Shown in pieces: positions 8,897 through 16,327 of a stretch of DNA of 64,000 nucleotides. This stretch comes from Nonomuraea roseoviolacea subsp. carminata (GTDB taxonomy: Bacteria > Actinomycetota > Actinomycetes > Streptosporangiales > Streptosporangiaceae): positions 2,852,001 to 2,916,000 of the forward strand of contig NZ_JAMZEC010000001.1 of the NCBI RefSeq assembly GCF_024172185.1. The letters are read 5' to 3'. Numbering within the stretch: the stretch's first letter is position 1; each line of letters starts with the position of its first letter. The notes under the pieces were generated by a model. That model was not told where the DNA came from. It searched no databases and worked only from the letters and a program-made list of their open reading frames with translations. The translations under genes were made by a program, and so were the position numbers.

Positions 8897-9016
8897 ATGC
8901 TCGACACGGGACTCGCCGGCCAGGTCGTGCTGATCACGGGGGCCGGACGCGGCATCGGCGCGGCCACGGCCCGCGCCTTCGCGCGGGAGGGCGCCCGGGT
9001 GGCCGTCCACGCCGTC
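8897..9016 (+). pseudogene. Truncated short-chain dehydrogenase (SDR) remnant
   Basis: An ATG at 8897 opens a frame whose first 40 residues are a textbook SDR nucleotide-binding start: VVLITGAGRGIGAATARAF then EGARVAV. Similarity stops at about 9016, in the middle of the second beta-strand, and the frame runs on to a stop at 9085 through sequence that belongs to the opposite-strand membrane gene. An SDR is normally about 250 residues, so the catalytic Tyr-Lys region is lost. I read this as the stub of a deleted gene with a junction at about 9016-9032. Confidence 0.75.
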
Positions 9017-9032
9017 CGAGGCCCGCGGACGT

Positions 9033-9401
9033 TCAGGAAGGGTTGGACGCGACATGCGGACGGCGGCCGGCCGGGACCCGGCTGAGCTGGAGGAGGCTCA
9101 GGCCGAACAGCAGCACGCCCAGCGGGACGTGCACCGTCTTCACGTGCGCGATGCCCAGCGCCACCTGCGCCGACGTGAGCACGAACATCCCGGCCGCGGA
9201 CAGGATGGGCCTGGGCGAGCCGCCGCCCGGCCGCCACGTCAGGATCGCGACGACGAGGTGCAGCAGCGTCACGGTCCACACGGTGTACGCCGAGGCGCTG
9301 TGGAGGATGTGCCCGTTGGGCGTGGACAGCAGCAGTCCGGCGGTGATCGGCGTGGCGAAGAGGGCCAGGGTTTGCAGGATGATCGCGACACGCAGGAACA
9401 C
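9033..9401 (-). CDS. Small four-helix membrane protein, probable ECF41 regulon member
   Basis: A 122-residue protein that I do not recognise with certainty. It shows four hydrophobic segments (VFLRVAIILQTLALFATPI, then about 40-57, 70-87 and 90-105) and histidines in the second and third segments (GHILHSAS, LLHLVV, GIAHVK). The start is GTG at 9401, supported by AAGGAG six bases upstream. Upstream on the same strand lies a CCTCACA/CGTC promoter nearly identical to those of the sigma factor and CMD genes, so it is likely transcribed by that sigma factor. A small haem- or quinone-interacting membrane protein is possible, but nothing in the sequence proves it. Confidence 0.75.
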   Translation of the reverse strand: MFLRVAIILQTLALFATPITAGLLLSTPNGHILHSASAYTVWTVTLLHLVVAILTWRPGGGSPRPILSAAGMFVLTSAQVALGIAHVKTVHVPLGVLLFGLSLLQLSRVPAGRRPHVASNPS

Positions 9402-9485
9402 GGTGACTCCTTCGACGGGTGGGAGAGGGTGAGGACCTCGGCGAAGAGGCCGTACGCCCGCGCCTGGATCGGCGTCTCGGACTCT

Positions 9486-9512
9486 GACGACACGACCGCC
9501 GGAAATGTGAGG
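9486..9512 (-). promoter_or_regulatory. ECF41-type promoter, minus strand
   Basis: On the minus strand CCTCACA (9506-9512) is followed after exactly 16 bp by CGTC (9486-9489). It points at the small membrane protein gene beginning at 9401. The spacer is nearly the same sequence as that of the promoter at 10535-10561. Confidence 0.8.
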
Positions 9513-9524
9513 CGACGTGGCCGA

Positions 9525-9551
9525 CCTCACAGTCCGGCGCGTCGTCTCGTC
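9525..9551 (+). promoter_or_regulatory. ECF41-type promoter of the sigma factor gene
   Basis: CCTCACA at 9525-9531, a 16-bp spacer, then CGTC at 9548-9551. The sigma factor ATG is at 9593, giving a leader of about 35 bases. It lies back to back with the minus-strand copy, 12 bp apart. Confidence 0.82.
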
Positions 9552-9592
9552 GTTCCGGTGAGGGCAGTCGCATCGAGGGAGCCGACGACACC

Positions 9593-10522
9593 ATGACCAC
9601 ACCGTCCGAGCGGGCAGCCGCCCGGCCCGAGCCGACCCTGACCGCGATCATGAGCGAGCGGCGTCATCTGATCAACCTCGCCTACCGGCTCCTCGGCACC
9701 CTGGCCGACGCCGAGGACGTCGTGCAGGAGACCTACGCCCGCTGGTACGCCATGTCCCCGGAGCAGCAGCGGGCCATCGACTCCCCCGGCGCCTGGCTGA
9801 CGACGGTGGCCAGCCGCGTCTGCCTGGACATGCTCGGCTCGGCCCGCGCCCGGCGCGAGAGCTACGTGGGCGAGTGGATCCCCGAGCCGCTGCCCGACCG
9901 GACGGAGTGGGCCGGCGGGCGCCCCGGCGCGGACCCGGCCGACCGGGTCACGCTGGACGAGTCGATCAACATGGCGTTCCTCGTCGTGCTGGAGTCGATG
10001 ACCCCGGCCGAGCGGGTGGCGTTCGTCCTGCACGACGTCTTCCGCTACTCCTTCGGCGAGGTGGCCGAGATCGTCGGCCGCAGCCCGGCGGCCTGCCGCC
10101 AGCTCGCCTCCTCGGCCCGCCGCCGCATCCGCGACGCGCGGACCCCGGCGACCTCCACGGCCCGGCGGGCCGGCGTCGTCAGGGACTTCAAGCAGGCGTG
10201 GGAGGCCAAGGACATCGACGCGCTCATCGGCCTGCTCGACCCCGGCGCCACGGTCGTCGCCGACGGCGGCGGCCTGGTCAACGCGCTGCTCCGCCCGATC
10301 GAGGGCCCCGAGCAGATCGCCCGTTACGCCATGACCATCGCCGCGATGGCGTCCGACCTGACGATCCTGGAGCGGACCGTCAACGGCCAGCCCGGCCTGG
10401 TGGCGCAGCGGGACGGCGTCATCGAAGCGGTGATGGCGTTCGAGGTCGCGGGCGACCGGATCACCCGCATCTGGGCCGTGCGCAACCCCGAGAAGCTGCG
10501 GCCCTGGACGGTGGAGCGGTAG
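9593..10522 (+). CDS. sigJ: ECF sigma factor of the ECF41/SigJ type with SnoaL-like C-terminal domain
   Basis: A 309-residue sigma factor. Region 2 (YRLLGTLADAEDVVQETYAR) and region 4 (FGEVAEIVGRSPAACRQLAS) occupy the first ~185 residues. The remaining ~120 residues form a SnoaL/NTF2-like extension carrying DGGG near residue 223 and NPEKL near 300, the two motifs I know from ECF41 factors (DGGGK and NPDKL), where this domain modulates activity in place of an anti-sigma factor. ECF41 factors typically direct expression of an adjacent carboxymuconolactone decarboxylase, oxidoreductase or epimerase, and the next gene is a CMD-family protein. A matching promoter precedes this gene, so it is probably autoregulated. 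Confidence 0.88.
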   Translation: MTTPSERAAARPEPTLTAIMSERRHLINLAYRLLGTLADAEDVVQETYARWYAMSPEQQRAIDSPGAWLTTVASRVCLDMLGSARARRESYVGEWIPEPLPDRTEWAGGRPGADPADRVTLDESINMAFLVVLESMTPAERVAFVLHDVFRYSFGEVAEIVGRSPAACRQLASSARRRIRDARTPATSTARRAGVVRDFKQAWEAKDIDALIGLLDPGATVVADGGGLVNALLRPIEGPEQIARYAMTIAAMASDLTILERTVNGQPGLVAQRDGVIEAVMAFEVAGDRITRIWAVRNPEKLRPWTVER

Positions 10523-10534
10523 CGGACCGGGGCG

Positions 10535-10561
10535 CCTCACATTCCGGGCGGTCGTGTCGTC
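10535..10561 (+). promoter_or_regulatory. ECF41-type promoter of the CMD-family gene
   Basis: CCTCACA at 10535-10541, a 16-bp spacer and CGTC at 10558-10561, 48 bp before the ATG of the CMD-family gene. It begins only 13 bp after the sigma factor stop codon, so the two genes can be transcribed separately. Confidence 0.82.
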
Positions 10562-10608
10562 GGATCGCTGACACAGCACCCGGCACACCGCCGAAACGGA
10601 GAACGTCC

Positions 10609-11091
10609 ATGGAGAACCTGCAGTCGCGCCTGCCCGACCCCGCCCAGTTCTTCCCCGAGTTGGGGACGATCGCCACGGCCATCACCAAGGCCACCCACAA
10701 CGGTGCGATCCCGCGCACCACCATCGGTCTGGTGCAGTTGCGCGCCGGGCAGATCGTGGGCAGCACGTACCACACCGTCCGGCAGACCGGCCTGCTGCGC
10801 GGCGCCGGGGAGACGGAGGAACGCATCACCGCCGTGGCGTCATGGCGGGACGCCCCGTACTTCACCGACGCCGAACGGGTGGCGCTGGAGCTGGTCGAGG
10901 CCGTCCTCACCGCCAACCCGTCCGGCGACCGCGTCCCCGACGAGCTGTACGCCAGGGCGGCGGCCCTCTACGACGAGAAGGAGCTCTGGACGCTGACGCT
11001 GGCGATCAGCCAGATCTGCTTCTTCGTCCCCGTCGCCCTCGTCGCCAGGCCGATCCCCGGCCGGCCCCTCGGCAAGAACTACAGCAAGTAA
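10609..11091 (+). CDS. Carboxymuconolactone decarboxylase/AhpD-like protein lacking the CxxC motif
   Basis: A 160-residue all-alpha protein of the CMD/AhpD family: RTTIGLVQLRAGQIVGSTYH matches the family core, followed by the partner helices EERITAVASW and FTDAERVALELVEAV. In AhpD-like enzymes this core holds CxxC and a His; here the cysteines are absent (GSTYHTVRQ), leaving only the His, so thiol peroxidase activity is unlikely. The ATG at 10609 has a CGGAGAA ribosome site. Promoter and position mark it as the direct target of the upstream ECF41-type sigma factor. Its reaction is unknown. Confidence 0.85.
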   Translation: MENLQSRLPDPAQFFPELGTIATAITKATHNGAIPRTTIGLVQLRAGQIVGSTYHTVRQTGLLRGAGETEERITAVASWRDAPYFTDAERVALELVEAVLTANPSGDRVPDELYARAAALYDEKELWTLTLAISQICFFVPVALVARPIPGRPLGKNYSK

Positions 11092-11152
11092 CGCCCGGCA
11101 GGCCCGGGGGTGAGGCTCCGCACCTCCGGGCCCTGTTCCTGGGATCCGGGCG

Positions 11153-11698
11153 TCAGAGGACGCGGGTGAGCCTGGTCAGCGCCTCGATGATCTCGTCCAT
11201 GCCGAGGCCCAGGTCGGAGCGCTGGTAGACGTACACCTCGGGGGCGAGCGGCGCGAGCAGCGTGTCGACGAGCGCGCCCGGCGCCGGCGTGCCGGCGGCC
11301 ACCAGCAGCGAGCGGACGTGCGCCCGCCAGAAGCCGTACGCGCCGGTCTCGAACCGCGTGCGGCCGACCTCGCTGCCCAGCACCAGGTGGGCGTGATCCT
11401 CCAGCAGCCGCACCATGGCGGCGTAGAACGCGGCGAGCCGCTCGGCGGGCGGGGCTCCCGGGCCGAGGGGCGGGTCGCCGCGCAGCAGGCGTTCCTGCAG
11501 CTCCCGCTCGTGCTCGTCGAGCAGGGCGACCGCGATGGACGCGCGGTCGGGATAGCGGCGGTAGAGCGTGCCCCTGCCCACCCCAGCGGCCTTGGCGATG
11601 TCGTCCATCGTCACCTCGTGCGGCGGCCGGGCCGCGAACAGTTCGGCGGCCGCCTCCAGGATCCGGGCGCGGTTGCGCGCGGCGTCGGCTCTCTCCAT
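11153..11698 (-). CDS. TetR-family repressor of the azoreductase/SMR operon
   Basis: A 181-residue TetR regulator with the HTH TMDDIAKAAGVGRGTLYRRY at about residues 30-49 and a helical ligand domain. The ATG at 11698 is chosen over GTG 11704; neither has an obvious ribosome site. It is divergent from the azoreductase gene and two palindromic GGAC..GTCC sites lie between them, so it most likely represses both directions and responds to a toxic quinone, dye or cation exported or reduced by the neighbours (inference). Confidence 0.87.
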   Translation of the reverse strand: MERADAARNRARILEAAAELFAARPPHEVTMDDIAKAAGVGRGTLYRRYPDRASIAVALLDEHERELQERLLRGDPPLGPGAPPAERLAAFYAAMVRLLEDHAHLVLGSEVGRTRFETGAYGFWRAHVRSLLVAAGTPAPGALVDTLLAPLAPEVYVYQRSDLGLGMDEIIEALTRLTRVL

Positions 11699-11714
11699 GT
11701 GCACCAGTGTAGGT

Positions 11715-11754
11715 GGACACAGCGTCCGGATATGCTTAAATGGACAACGTGTCC
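11715..11754. promoter_or_regulatory. Two TetR-type operators
   Basis: Sites GGACACAGCGTCC (11715-11727) and GGACAACGTGTCC (11742-11754) are 13-bp dyads sharing GGAC/GTCC ends; the second is perfect with five-base arms. They are 27 bp apart centre to centre and lie between the start codons of the TetR gene (11698) and the azoreductase gene (11777). Confidence 0.75.
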
Positions 11755-11776
11755 GCTTAGTGATCGGAGATCCGTC

Positions 11777-12451
11777 ATGCTGCTTCACCTCGACGCCAGT
11801 GCCCGCCGCTCCTCGTTCTCCCGCCGTCTGTCGAAGGCGTACGCCGACGCCTGGCGCGCCGCGCACCCCGGCGCCGGGTACGTGTACCGCGACCTGGCCG
11901 CCGACCCCGTCCCGCACATCGGCGAGGCGTGGACCGAGCTGTGCGACCACGTGCTGGAGAACGAGATCACCGACATCGCCCGCTACGAGGAGGCCGCCAC
12001 CACCCCCGCCCGGCGGGCGGCGTGGGCGATCGTCAAGCCGCTGCTCGACGAGGTCGTGGCGGCCGACGTGGTGCTGATCGGCACGCCGATGTACAACTTC
12101 TCGATCCCGTCGTCGCTGAAGGCGTGGATCGACCAGATCACGTTCCCGAAGATGTCGCTCAAGGGGCGGTCGTTCGTGGTGACCGGCGCCCGGGGCGGGG
12201 CGTACGGGCCGGGCACCCCGCGCGAGCCGTACGACCACGAGGAGCGCTACCTGCGCGACTTCTTCAAGGGCCACTTCGCGGTCGAGGACGTGACGTTCGT
12301 CCACGCCGAGCTGGTCAACGCCCGGCTCGACCCGGCGCTGTTCCACCTGCGCGACCGGCACGAGGAGTCGCTGGCCGCGGCCCTGGAGACCGCGTCGTCC
12401 CTCGGCTCGGCTCTCGCCTCGCCCTCGTCGGGCGCGGAGATCCGGTCATGA
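11777..12451 (+). CDS. FMN-dependent NADH-azoreductase-like flavodoxin-fold reductase
   Basis: A 224-residue protein of the flavodoxin_2 fold. LHLDASARRSSFSRRLSKAY is the phosphate-binding N-terminus and IGTPMYNFSIPSSLKAWIDQ is the flavin-binding loop characteristic of AzoR/quinone reductases. It would carry out two-electron reduction of quinones or azo compounds at the expense of NADH. The stop overlaps the ATG of the SMR gene by four bases (ATGA), so the two are co-translated. Expression is probably controlled by the divergent TetR. Confidence 0.87.
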   Translation: MLLHLDASARRSSFSRRLSKAYADAWRAAHPGAGYVYRDLAADPVPHIGEAWTELCDHVLENEITDIARYEEAATTPARRAAWAIVKPLLDEVVAADVVLIGTPMYNFSIPSSLKAWIDQITFPKMSLKGRSFVVTGARGGAYGPGTPREPYDHEERYLRDFFKGHFAVEDVTFVHAELVNARLDPALFHLRDRHEESLAAALETASSLGSALASPSSGAEIRS

Positions 12452-12762
12452 GCTGGCTGACCCTGGTGCTGGCGGGGCTGGTGGAGGTGGCCTGGTCGCA
12501 GAGCATCAAGCCGACGCAGAACTTCACCCGCCCCATCCCCACCCTGATCAGCCTGCTCCTCATGGCCGCCGCCGTCTGGCTGCTGTCGCAGGCGATGAAC
12601 ACGCTGCCCGTCGGCACCGCGTACGCCGTCTTCACCGGCATCGGCGCGGTGGGCGCGATCACCCTCGGGATCGTGTTCGGCGGCGACCCCGTCTCGGTGG
12701 GCCGGATGGCGGCCTTGAGCCTGATCGTCGGAGGGATAGTCTTGGCCCGAATCACGACATAG
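12448..12762 (+). CDS. Small multidrug resistance (SMR) family efflux protein
   Basis: A 104-residue four-helix transporter. The essential membrane Glu is at residue 13 (LAGLVEVAWSQSIK), and LPVGTAYAVFTGIGAVGAI is the signature loop and third helix of SugE/EmrE proteins. It probably exports guanidinium-like or quaternary ammonium cations with proton antiport. Proteins of this family often work as dual-topology homodimers; a single gene here agrees with that. It overlaps the reductase gene. Confidence 0.9.
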   Translation: MSWLTLVLAGLVEVAWSQSIKPTQNFTRPIPTLISLLLMAAAVWLLSQAMNTLPVGTAYAVFTGIGAVGAITLGIVFGGDPVSVGRMAALSLIVGGIVLARITT

Positions 12763-12782
12763 ACGGAAAGGGCGGGATCCTC

Positions 12783-13442
12783 ATGGGGGAAAGGCGAGAG
12801 TCCTACCAGGAAGTCAGGACGTCGTATCTGACGGCCGCGGAGTCGGCGGTCGCCCTGCTGGGCGACCCCGCCGTCGCCGCCGCCTGGGACAAGCCGAGCG
12901 CGCTCACCGAGTTCAGCGTCGCGGGCCTGGCCGGACACCTCGGCCACCAGCTCGTACGGGTGGACGGCCTGCTGGCCGCCGAGCCCACGCCGGGCGTGGA
13001 GCCGATCGGCCTCCTGGAGCACTACGCCAGGTCCCCCTGGGTCGAGGCCGGCCTCGACCACGAGATCAACGTCGGCATCCGGCGCGCCGGCGAGCAGTCC
13101 GCCGCCGCGGGCCCGGCCGCACTGGCCGCCACGACCGCCGAGCTGCTGGAGCGCCAGCGCGCCACCCTGCCCGCCGCCCCGGCCGACCGCGTCCTGGACC
13201 TGCCCTCGGGCTGGTCGCTGCTGCTGGACGACTTCCTCATGACCCGCATGATGGAGCTCGTCGTCCACTCCGACGACCTGGCGGCGAGCGTGGGCGTGGA
13301 GACCCCGGCCCTGCCCGCGCGGGTCGTGGACCCGGTGGTGGACCTGCTGGCCCGGCTCGCCGTCCACCGGCACGGCGCGACGGCGGTCATCCGCACCCTC
13401 AGCCGCGCCGAACGCGCCCCCGCCACGATCAGCGCGTTCTAG
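12783..13442 (+). CDS. Maleylpyruvate isomerase family mycothiol-dependent enzyme
   Basis: A 219-residue DinB/MDMPI-fold protein. The metal-ligand histidines of the four-helix bundle are visible in LAGHLGHQLVR (near residue 55) and MELVVHSDDLAAS (near 160). Members use mycothiol as a cofactor for isomerisation or thiol transfer; the substrate is unknown. It follows the SMR gene by 20 bp on the same strand and may be the third gene of that detoxification operon. Confidence 0.85.
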   Translation: MGERRESYQEVRTSYLTAAESAVALLGDPAVAAAWDKPSALTEFSVAGLAGHLGHQLVRVDGLLAAEPTPGVEPIGLLEHYARSPWVEAGLDHEINVGIRRAGEQSAAAGPAALAATTAELLERQRATLPAAPADRVLDLPSGWSLLLDDFLMTRMMELVVHSDDLAASVGVETPALPARVVDPVVDLLARLAVHRHGATAVIRTLSRAERAPATISAF

Positions 13443-13534
13443 GCGGTCCACCCCACTTCCACTCCCACGGCGCTGGCGCGGAACACGCGGAACAGCGGAA
13501 CGCCCGGCGGCACGTGAGTGTCCGCTCCCCCTCC

Positions 13535-14371
13535 CTAACCCAGGAATCCCGCGACGGCGGACACGAACCGGTCGGCGTCGTCCAGCCATGGGAAGTGTCC
13601 GGCCCGGGCCTGGACCACGAGCTCGGCGTCCGGGAACAACCCGGCGAACTCGGCCATGGCGGGCGGCGGCGCGCCCAGATCGACCTCTCCCGCGAGCAGC
13701 AGCACGGGCGACGCGAACCGAGCGAGCGCGGCACGCGTGGCCTCCGGGTCGAAGGCCCCCTGGGCGCCGAAGGCCGCCGCGACCTCCGGGACCTGCCGCC
13801 CCGCGTCCGCCGCGTGGTGGGCCCGCGCCGCCTCATCCCACCGGCCGTAGGAGAACGGCGCGATGGCCTGCCAGTCGTCGTCCGTGGCCTCGCCCGCCAC
13901 GATCGCTTCGAGCGCCGCGAACGCCGCCGGGAACCACGGCTCGTCCCGGCGCAGGAGAGCCGTCTCGCGCCGGAGGCCGCCGGTGATCGCGACGCCGACG
14001 GCTCGGACGCTCGGCGTGACCAACGCGAGCCTGCCGACGCGCCGGGGATGGCGGGCCGCGTACCGCACGGCCAGGTTCGCGCCGGCGCAGTGCGCGAGCA
14101 GGTCCATCCGGTCCAGGCCCAGGTGCGCGCGCAGGGCCTCGACGTCGGCGACGAGCCGGTCGCAGCGACAGGACGCGAGGTCCTGAGGCGTCGCGGACTG
14201 CCCGGTGCCCCGGAGATCCAGCATGATCAACTGGCGGTACGCGGACAGGCCGCCGAGGTCGCCGAGGTACGCGGAGGCCGCCGGCCCGCCGGGCAGGCAC
14301 ACCACCGGCGGCCCGTCCCCGGTCACGTGGTAGGCCAGCTTGACGCCGTCGTACGAGGTGAAGAACTCCAT
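13535..14371 (-). CDS. Alpha/beta hydrolase with cysteine in the nucleophile elbow
   Basis: A 278-residue protein of the proline-iminopeptidase/epoxide-hydrolase type. The oxyanion region is CLPGGPAASAYLGDL, the nucleophile elbow reads LLAHCAGAN near residue 95 (so Cys replaces Ser in the usual G-x-S-x-G), the acid is probably the Asp of AGEVDLG and the base is the His of ARAGHFPW. The TGC codon is unambiguous in the DNA. Cys nucleophiles occur in dienelactone hydrolases, so the enzyme may still be active, but its substrate is unknown. It diverges from the ArsR-type regulator gene. Confidence 0.85.
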   Translation of the reverse strand: MEFFTSYDGVKLAYHVTGDGPPVVCLPGGPAASAYLGDLGGLSAYRQLIMLDLRGTGQSATPQDLASCRCDRLVADVEALRAHLGLDRMDLLAHCAGANLAVRYAARHPRRVGRLALVTPSVRAVGVAITGGLRRETALLRRDEPWFPAAFAALEAIVAGEATDDDWQAIAPFSYGRWDEAARAHHAADAGRQVPEVAAAFGAQGAFDPEATRAALARFASPVLLLAGEVDLGAPPPAMAEFAGLFPDAELVVQARAGHFPWLDDADRFVSAVAGFLG

Positions 14372-14442
14372 GCCCGGCAGTCTGAGGGGGCGGCGGCCGT
14401 GGAGGCTATCGTTCAGCCACGGCTACATGATGGGTGTCACGG

Positions 14443-15408
14443 ATGGCGGTCGAGATCAGGTTCACCGCGGCGTCGGTCGCCAGGGTGCGCTTCGCCGTCT
14501 CGCCGCTCGGGGAGACGGTGCTCGCGCTGCGGATCCTGTTGGGCACGGGCGGGCACGCGGTGCACCAGCCCTGGGTGCGCGGGGCACGTCCGCTGATCGC
14601 CGACGAGCGCGAGCTGCCGCTGCTGCGGGCACTGATCGCCGGAGCCATGCCGTCCTTCCTGTTCCCGGTGCCGCGGGAGCGGCTGCCGTCGATGGCGACC
14701 GAGCTGGAGCTGCTGCGCGCCACCGAGGAACCCTTCTTCCGGCGCGAGTACGGAGCGGTTGTGGGCGTACCGGCCGAGGAGGTCCCCGAGCCGGCGGCGG
14801 TGCTGCCGCGGCTTGCGCAGGCGCTCCACCGCTGCCACGAGCTGCTGATCGCTCCCCAGTGGGGCCGGATGCGCGCGGTGCTGGACGCCGACATCGCCAA
14901 ACGGGCGCTCACCCTGGTGGACGCCGGTGTGCACGGGCTGTTCGCCGAACTGCACCGGGACATCGCCTGGGACGGCGGCCAGCTCGTGGTGCACGGCCGG
15001 CGCACCTCGCACGCCGTCCACACGGTGGACGCCGGCGGGCATGGCCTGGTCCTGCTGCCCAGTGTCTTCAACTGGCCGAACGTGGGCGTCGACAAGTCCC
15101 CGGTCGCCGCCGCGTCGATCCGCTATCCGGCGGTGGGCGTCGGCCTGCTCTGGGAGCCGCCCCCGCCGGCCCTGTCGGGCCTGGCCCCGGTGCTCGGCCA
15201 CACGAGGACGGCGCTGCTCGCGGCCCTGGCCGAACCCCGGACGACTGCGGCCCTGGCCACCCGCCTGGGCATCACCCCGAGCGCGGTCTCGCAGCATCTG
15301 GGCGCGCTGCGCGGGGCGGGACTGGTGTCGACGCACCGTACCGGCCGGACGGCGCTGCACCTGCGCACGGAACGAGCGGACCGCCTGCTGGGCATGCCCG
15401 CCTCATGA
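14443..15408 (+). CDS. ArsR-type winged-helix regulator with large N-terminal domain
   Basis: A ~321-residue protein. The last ~85 residues are an ArsR-like winged helix (LAEPRTTAALATRLGITPSA, SQHLGALRGAGLV, THRTGRTALHL); the first ~235 form a domain I associate with DUF5937 regulators (RFAVSPLGETVLALRIL at the start). I see no metal-binding Cys cluster, so this is not an arsenic sensor. ATG 14443 is preferred; GTG 14434 is in frame nine bases upstream. It faces away from the alpha/beta hydrolase gene, which may be its target. Confidence 0.8.
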   Translation: MAVEIRFTAASVARVRFAVSPLGETVLALRILLGTGGHAVHQPWVRGARPLIADERELPLLRALIAGAMPSFLFPVPRERLPSMATELELLRATEEPFFRREYGAVVGVPAEEVPEPAAVLPRLAQALHRCHELLIAPQWGRMRAVLDADIAKRALTLVDAGVHGLFAELHRDIAWDGGQLVVHGRRTSHAVHTVDAGGHGLVLLPSVFNWPNVGVDKSPVAAASIRYPAVGVGLLWEPPPPALSGLAPVLGHTRTALLAALAEPRTTAALATRLGITPSAVSQHLGALRGAGLVSTHRTGRTALHLRTERADRLLGMPAS

Positions 15409-15493
15409 GCTTCCCCCGGCCGGGGCGCTGCCCGGCTCGGGCTTGTAGCGTGGTGGTGCCGAGATCAGCCGTCCACGCCGGGGGCGAACCGCG

Positions 15494-16015
15494 ATGCGCT
15501 GGCAGATCCACTCCGAGGAACCGCTCTACTCGGACCACTGGCTCGACATACGCGTGGCGGACGTGGAGCTGCCCGACGGCAGGCACCTGGACCATCGGCT
15601 CATGCGCATGCCACCCGGAGCCGGAGCCGTCGTGCTCGACGGGCGGCGGCGCGTCCTGCTGATCTGGCGGCACCGGTTCATCACCGACACGTGGGCGTGG
15701 GAGATCCCCACCGGACGGATCGAGAGCGGCGAGGAGCCGCGCGAGGCGGCGGCCCGGGAGGTCGAGGAGGAGACCGGCTGGCGCCCCGGCCCGCTGCGCC
15801 CCCTCCTCGACGTCCAGCCCAGCAACGGCATCTCCGACTCGGTGCACCACATCTTCCGCGCCGACGAGGCCACCCACATCGGCCCGCCGACGGACACGTC
15901 CGAGGCCGAACGCGTCGCCTGGGTGCCGCTCTCGGACGTGCGCCGGTTGATCGGCGAGGGACGCATCGTCGGCGGCACCAGCATCGCCGCCCTCCTCTAC
16001 GTCTCCACGACCTGA
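15494..16015 (+). CDS. Nudix hydrolase
   Basis: A 173-residue Nudix enzyme. The Nudix box runs from GRIESGEEPREAAAREVEEE to the TGW that follows, near residues 75-97, with all catalytic Glu residues present. The flanking TWAWEIPTG strand resembles ADP-ribose/nucleotide-sugar pyrophosphatases, but the substrate cannot be fixed. The stand-alone gene starts at ATG 15494. Confidence 0.9.
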   Translation: MRWQIHSEEPLYSDHWLDIRVADVELPDGRHLDHRLMRMPPGAGAVVLDGRRRVLLIWRHRFITDTWAWEIPTGRIESGEEPREAAAREVEEETGWRPGPLRPLLDVQPSNGISDSVHHIFRADEATHIGPPTDTSEAERVAWVPLSDVRRLIGEGRIVGGTSIAALLYVSTT

Positions 16016-16327
16016 CCGCGCCTCACTCCACGCCGATCTCTCACATCGCAGGTCCAGGAGATCGCCTGACGTAGCGCTTTGACACCTCGTGGAGATGATC
16101 GCTATCTATGGGCCGACCGTTAGGGGGTGAAGCGGGGCGCGGTACTGGCGATGCTCACCGAATAAGACGGCGGCTTCGAACCCTGACGCCCGTTGTATCG
16201 CGTTGACTGTCATAGGGACGGCAGGGCCCGCGGAGAAATCATCCGCCTCAGCAGCGTTCGCCAACGCAGACGCCCGGCCCACCGCCGTCCGAACAGGGAG
16301 ATCCGGTCTGATGGAAAGGAAGCAGAA
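16016..16327 (+). promoter_or_regulatory. 312-bp gene-free leader with a sigma-70-type promoter
   Basis: This stretch between the Nudix gene and the membrane operon holds one good promoter: TTGACA at 16079-16084, an 18-bp spacer and TATCTA at 16103-16108. If used, the transcript would have a leader of about 215 bases before the GTG at 16328. The only other mark is a GGAAAGGAAG ribosome site just before the start. I could not fold a recognised riboswitch in the leader. Confidence 0.6.

Noticed and set aside
16160..16185. A tRNA T-arm-like stretch (minus strand GGGTTCGAAGCC) in the leader of the membrane operon
   Set aside because: The flanking bases do not pair as a T-stem and there are no anticodon, D or acceptor arms, so neither a tRNA nor a clear att remnant is supported.
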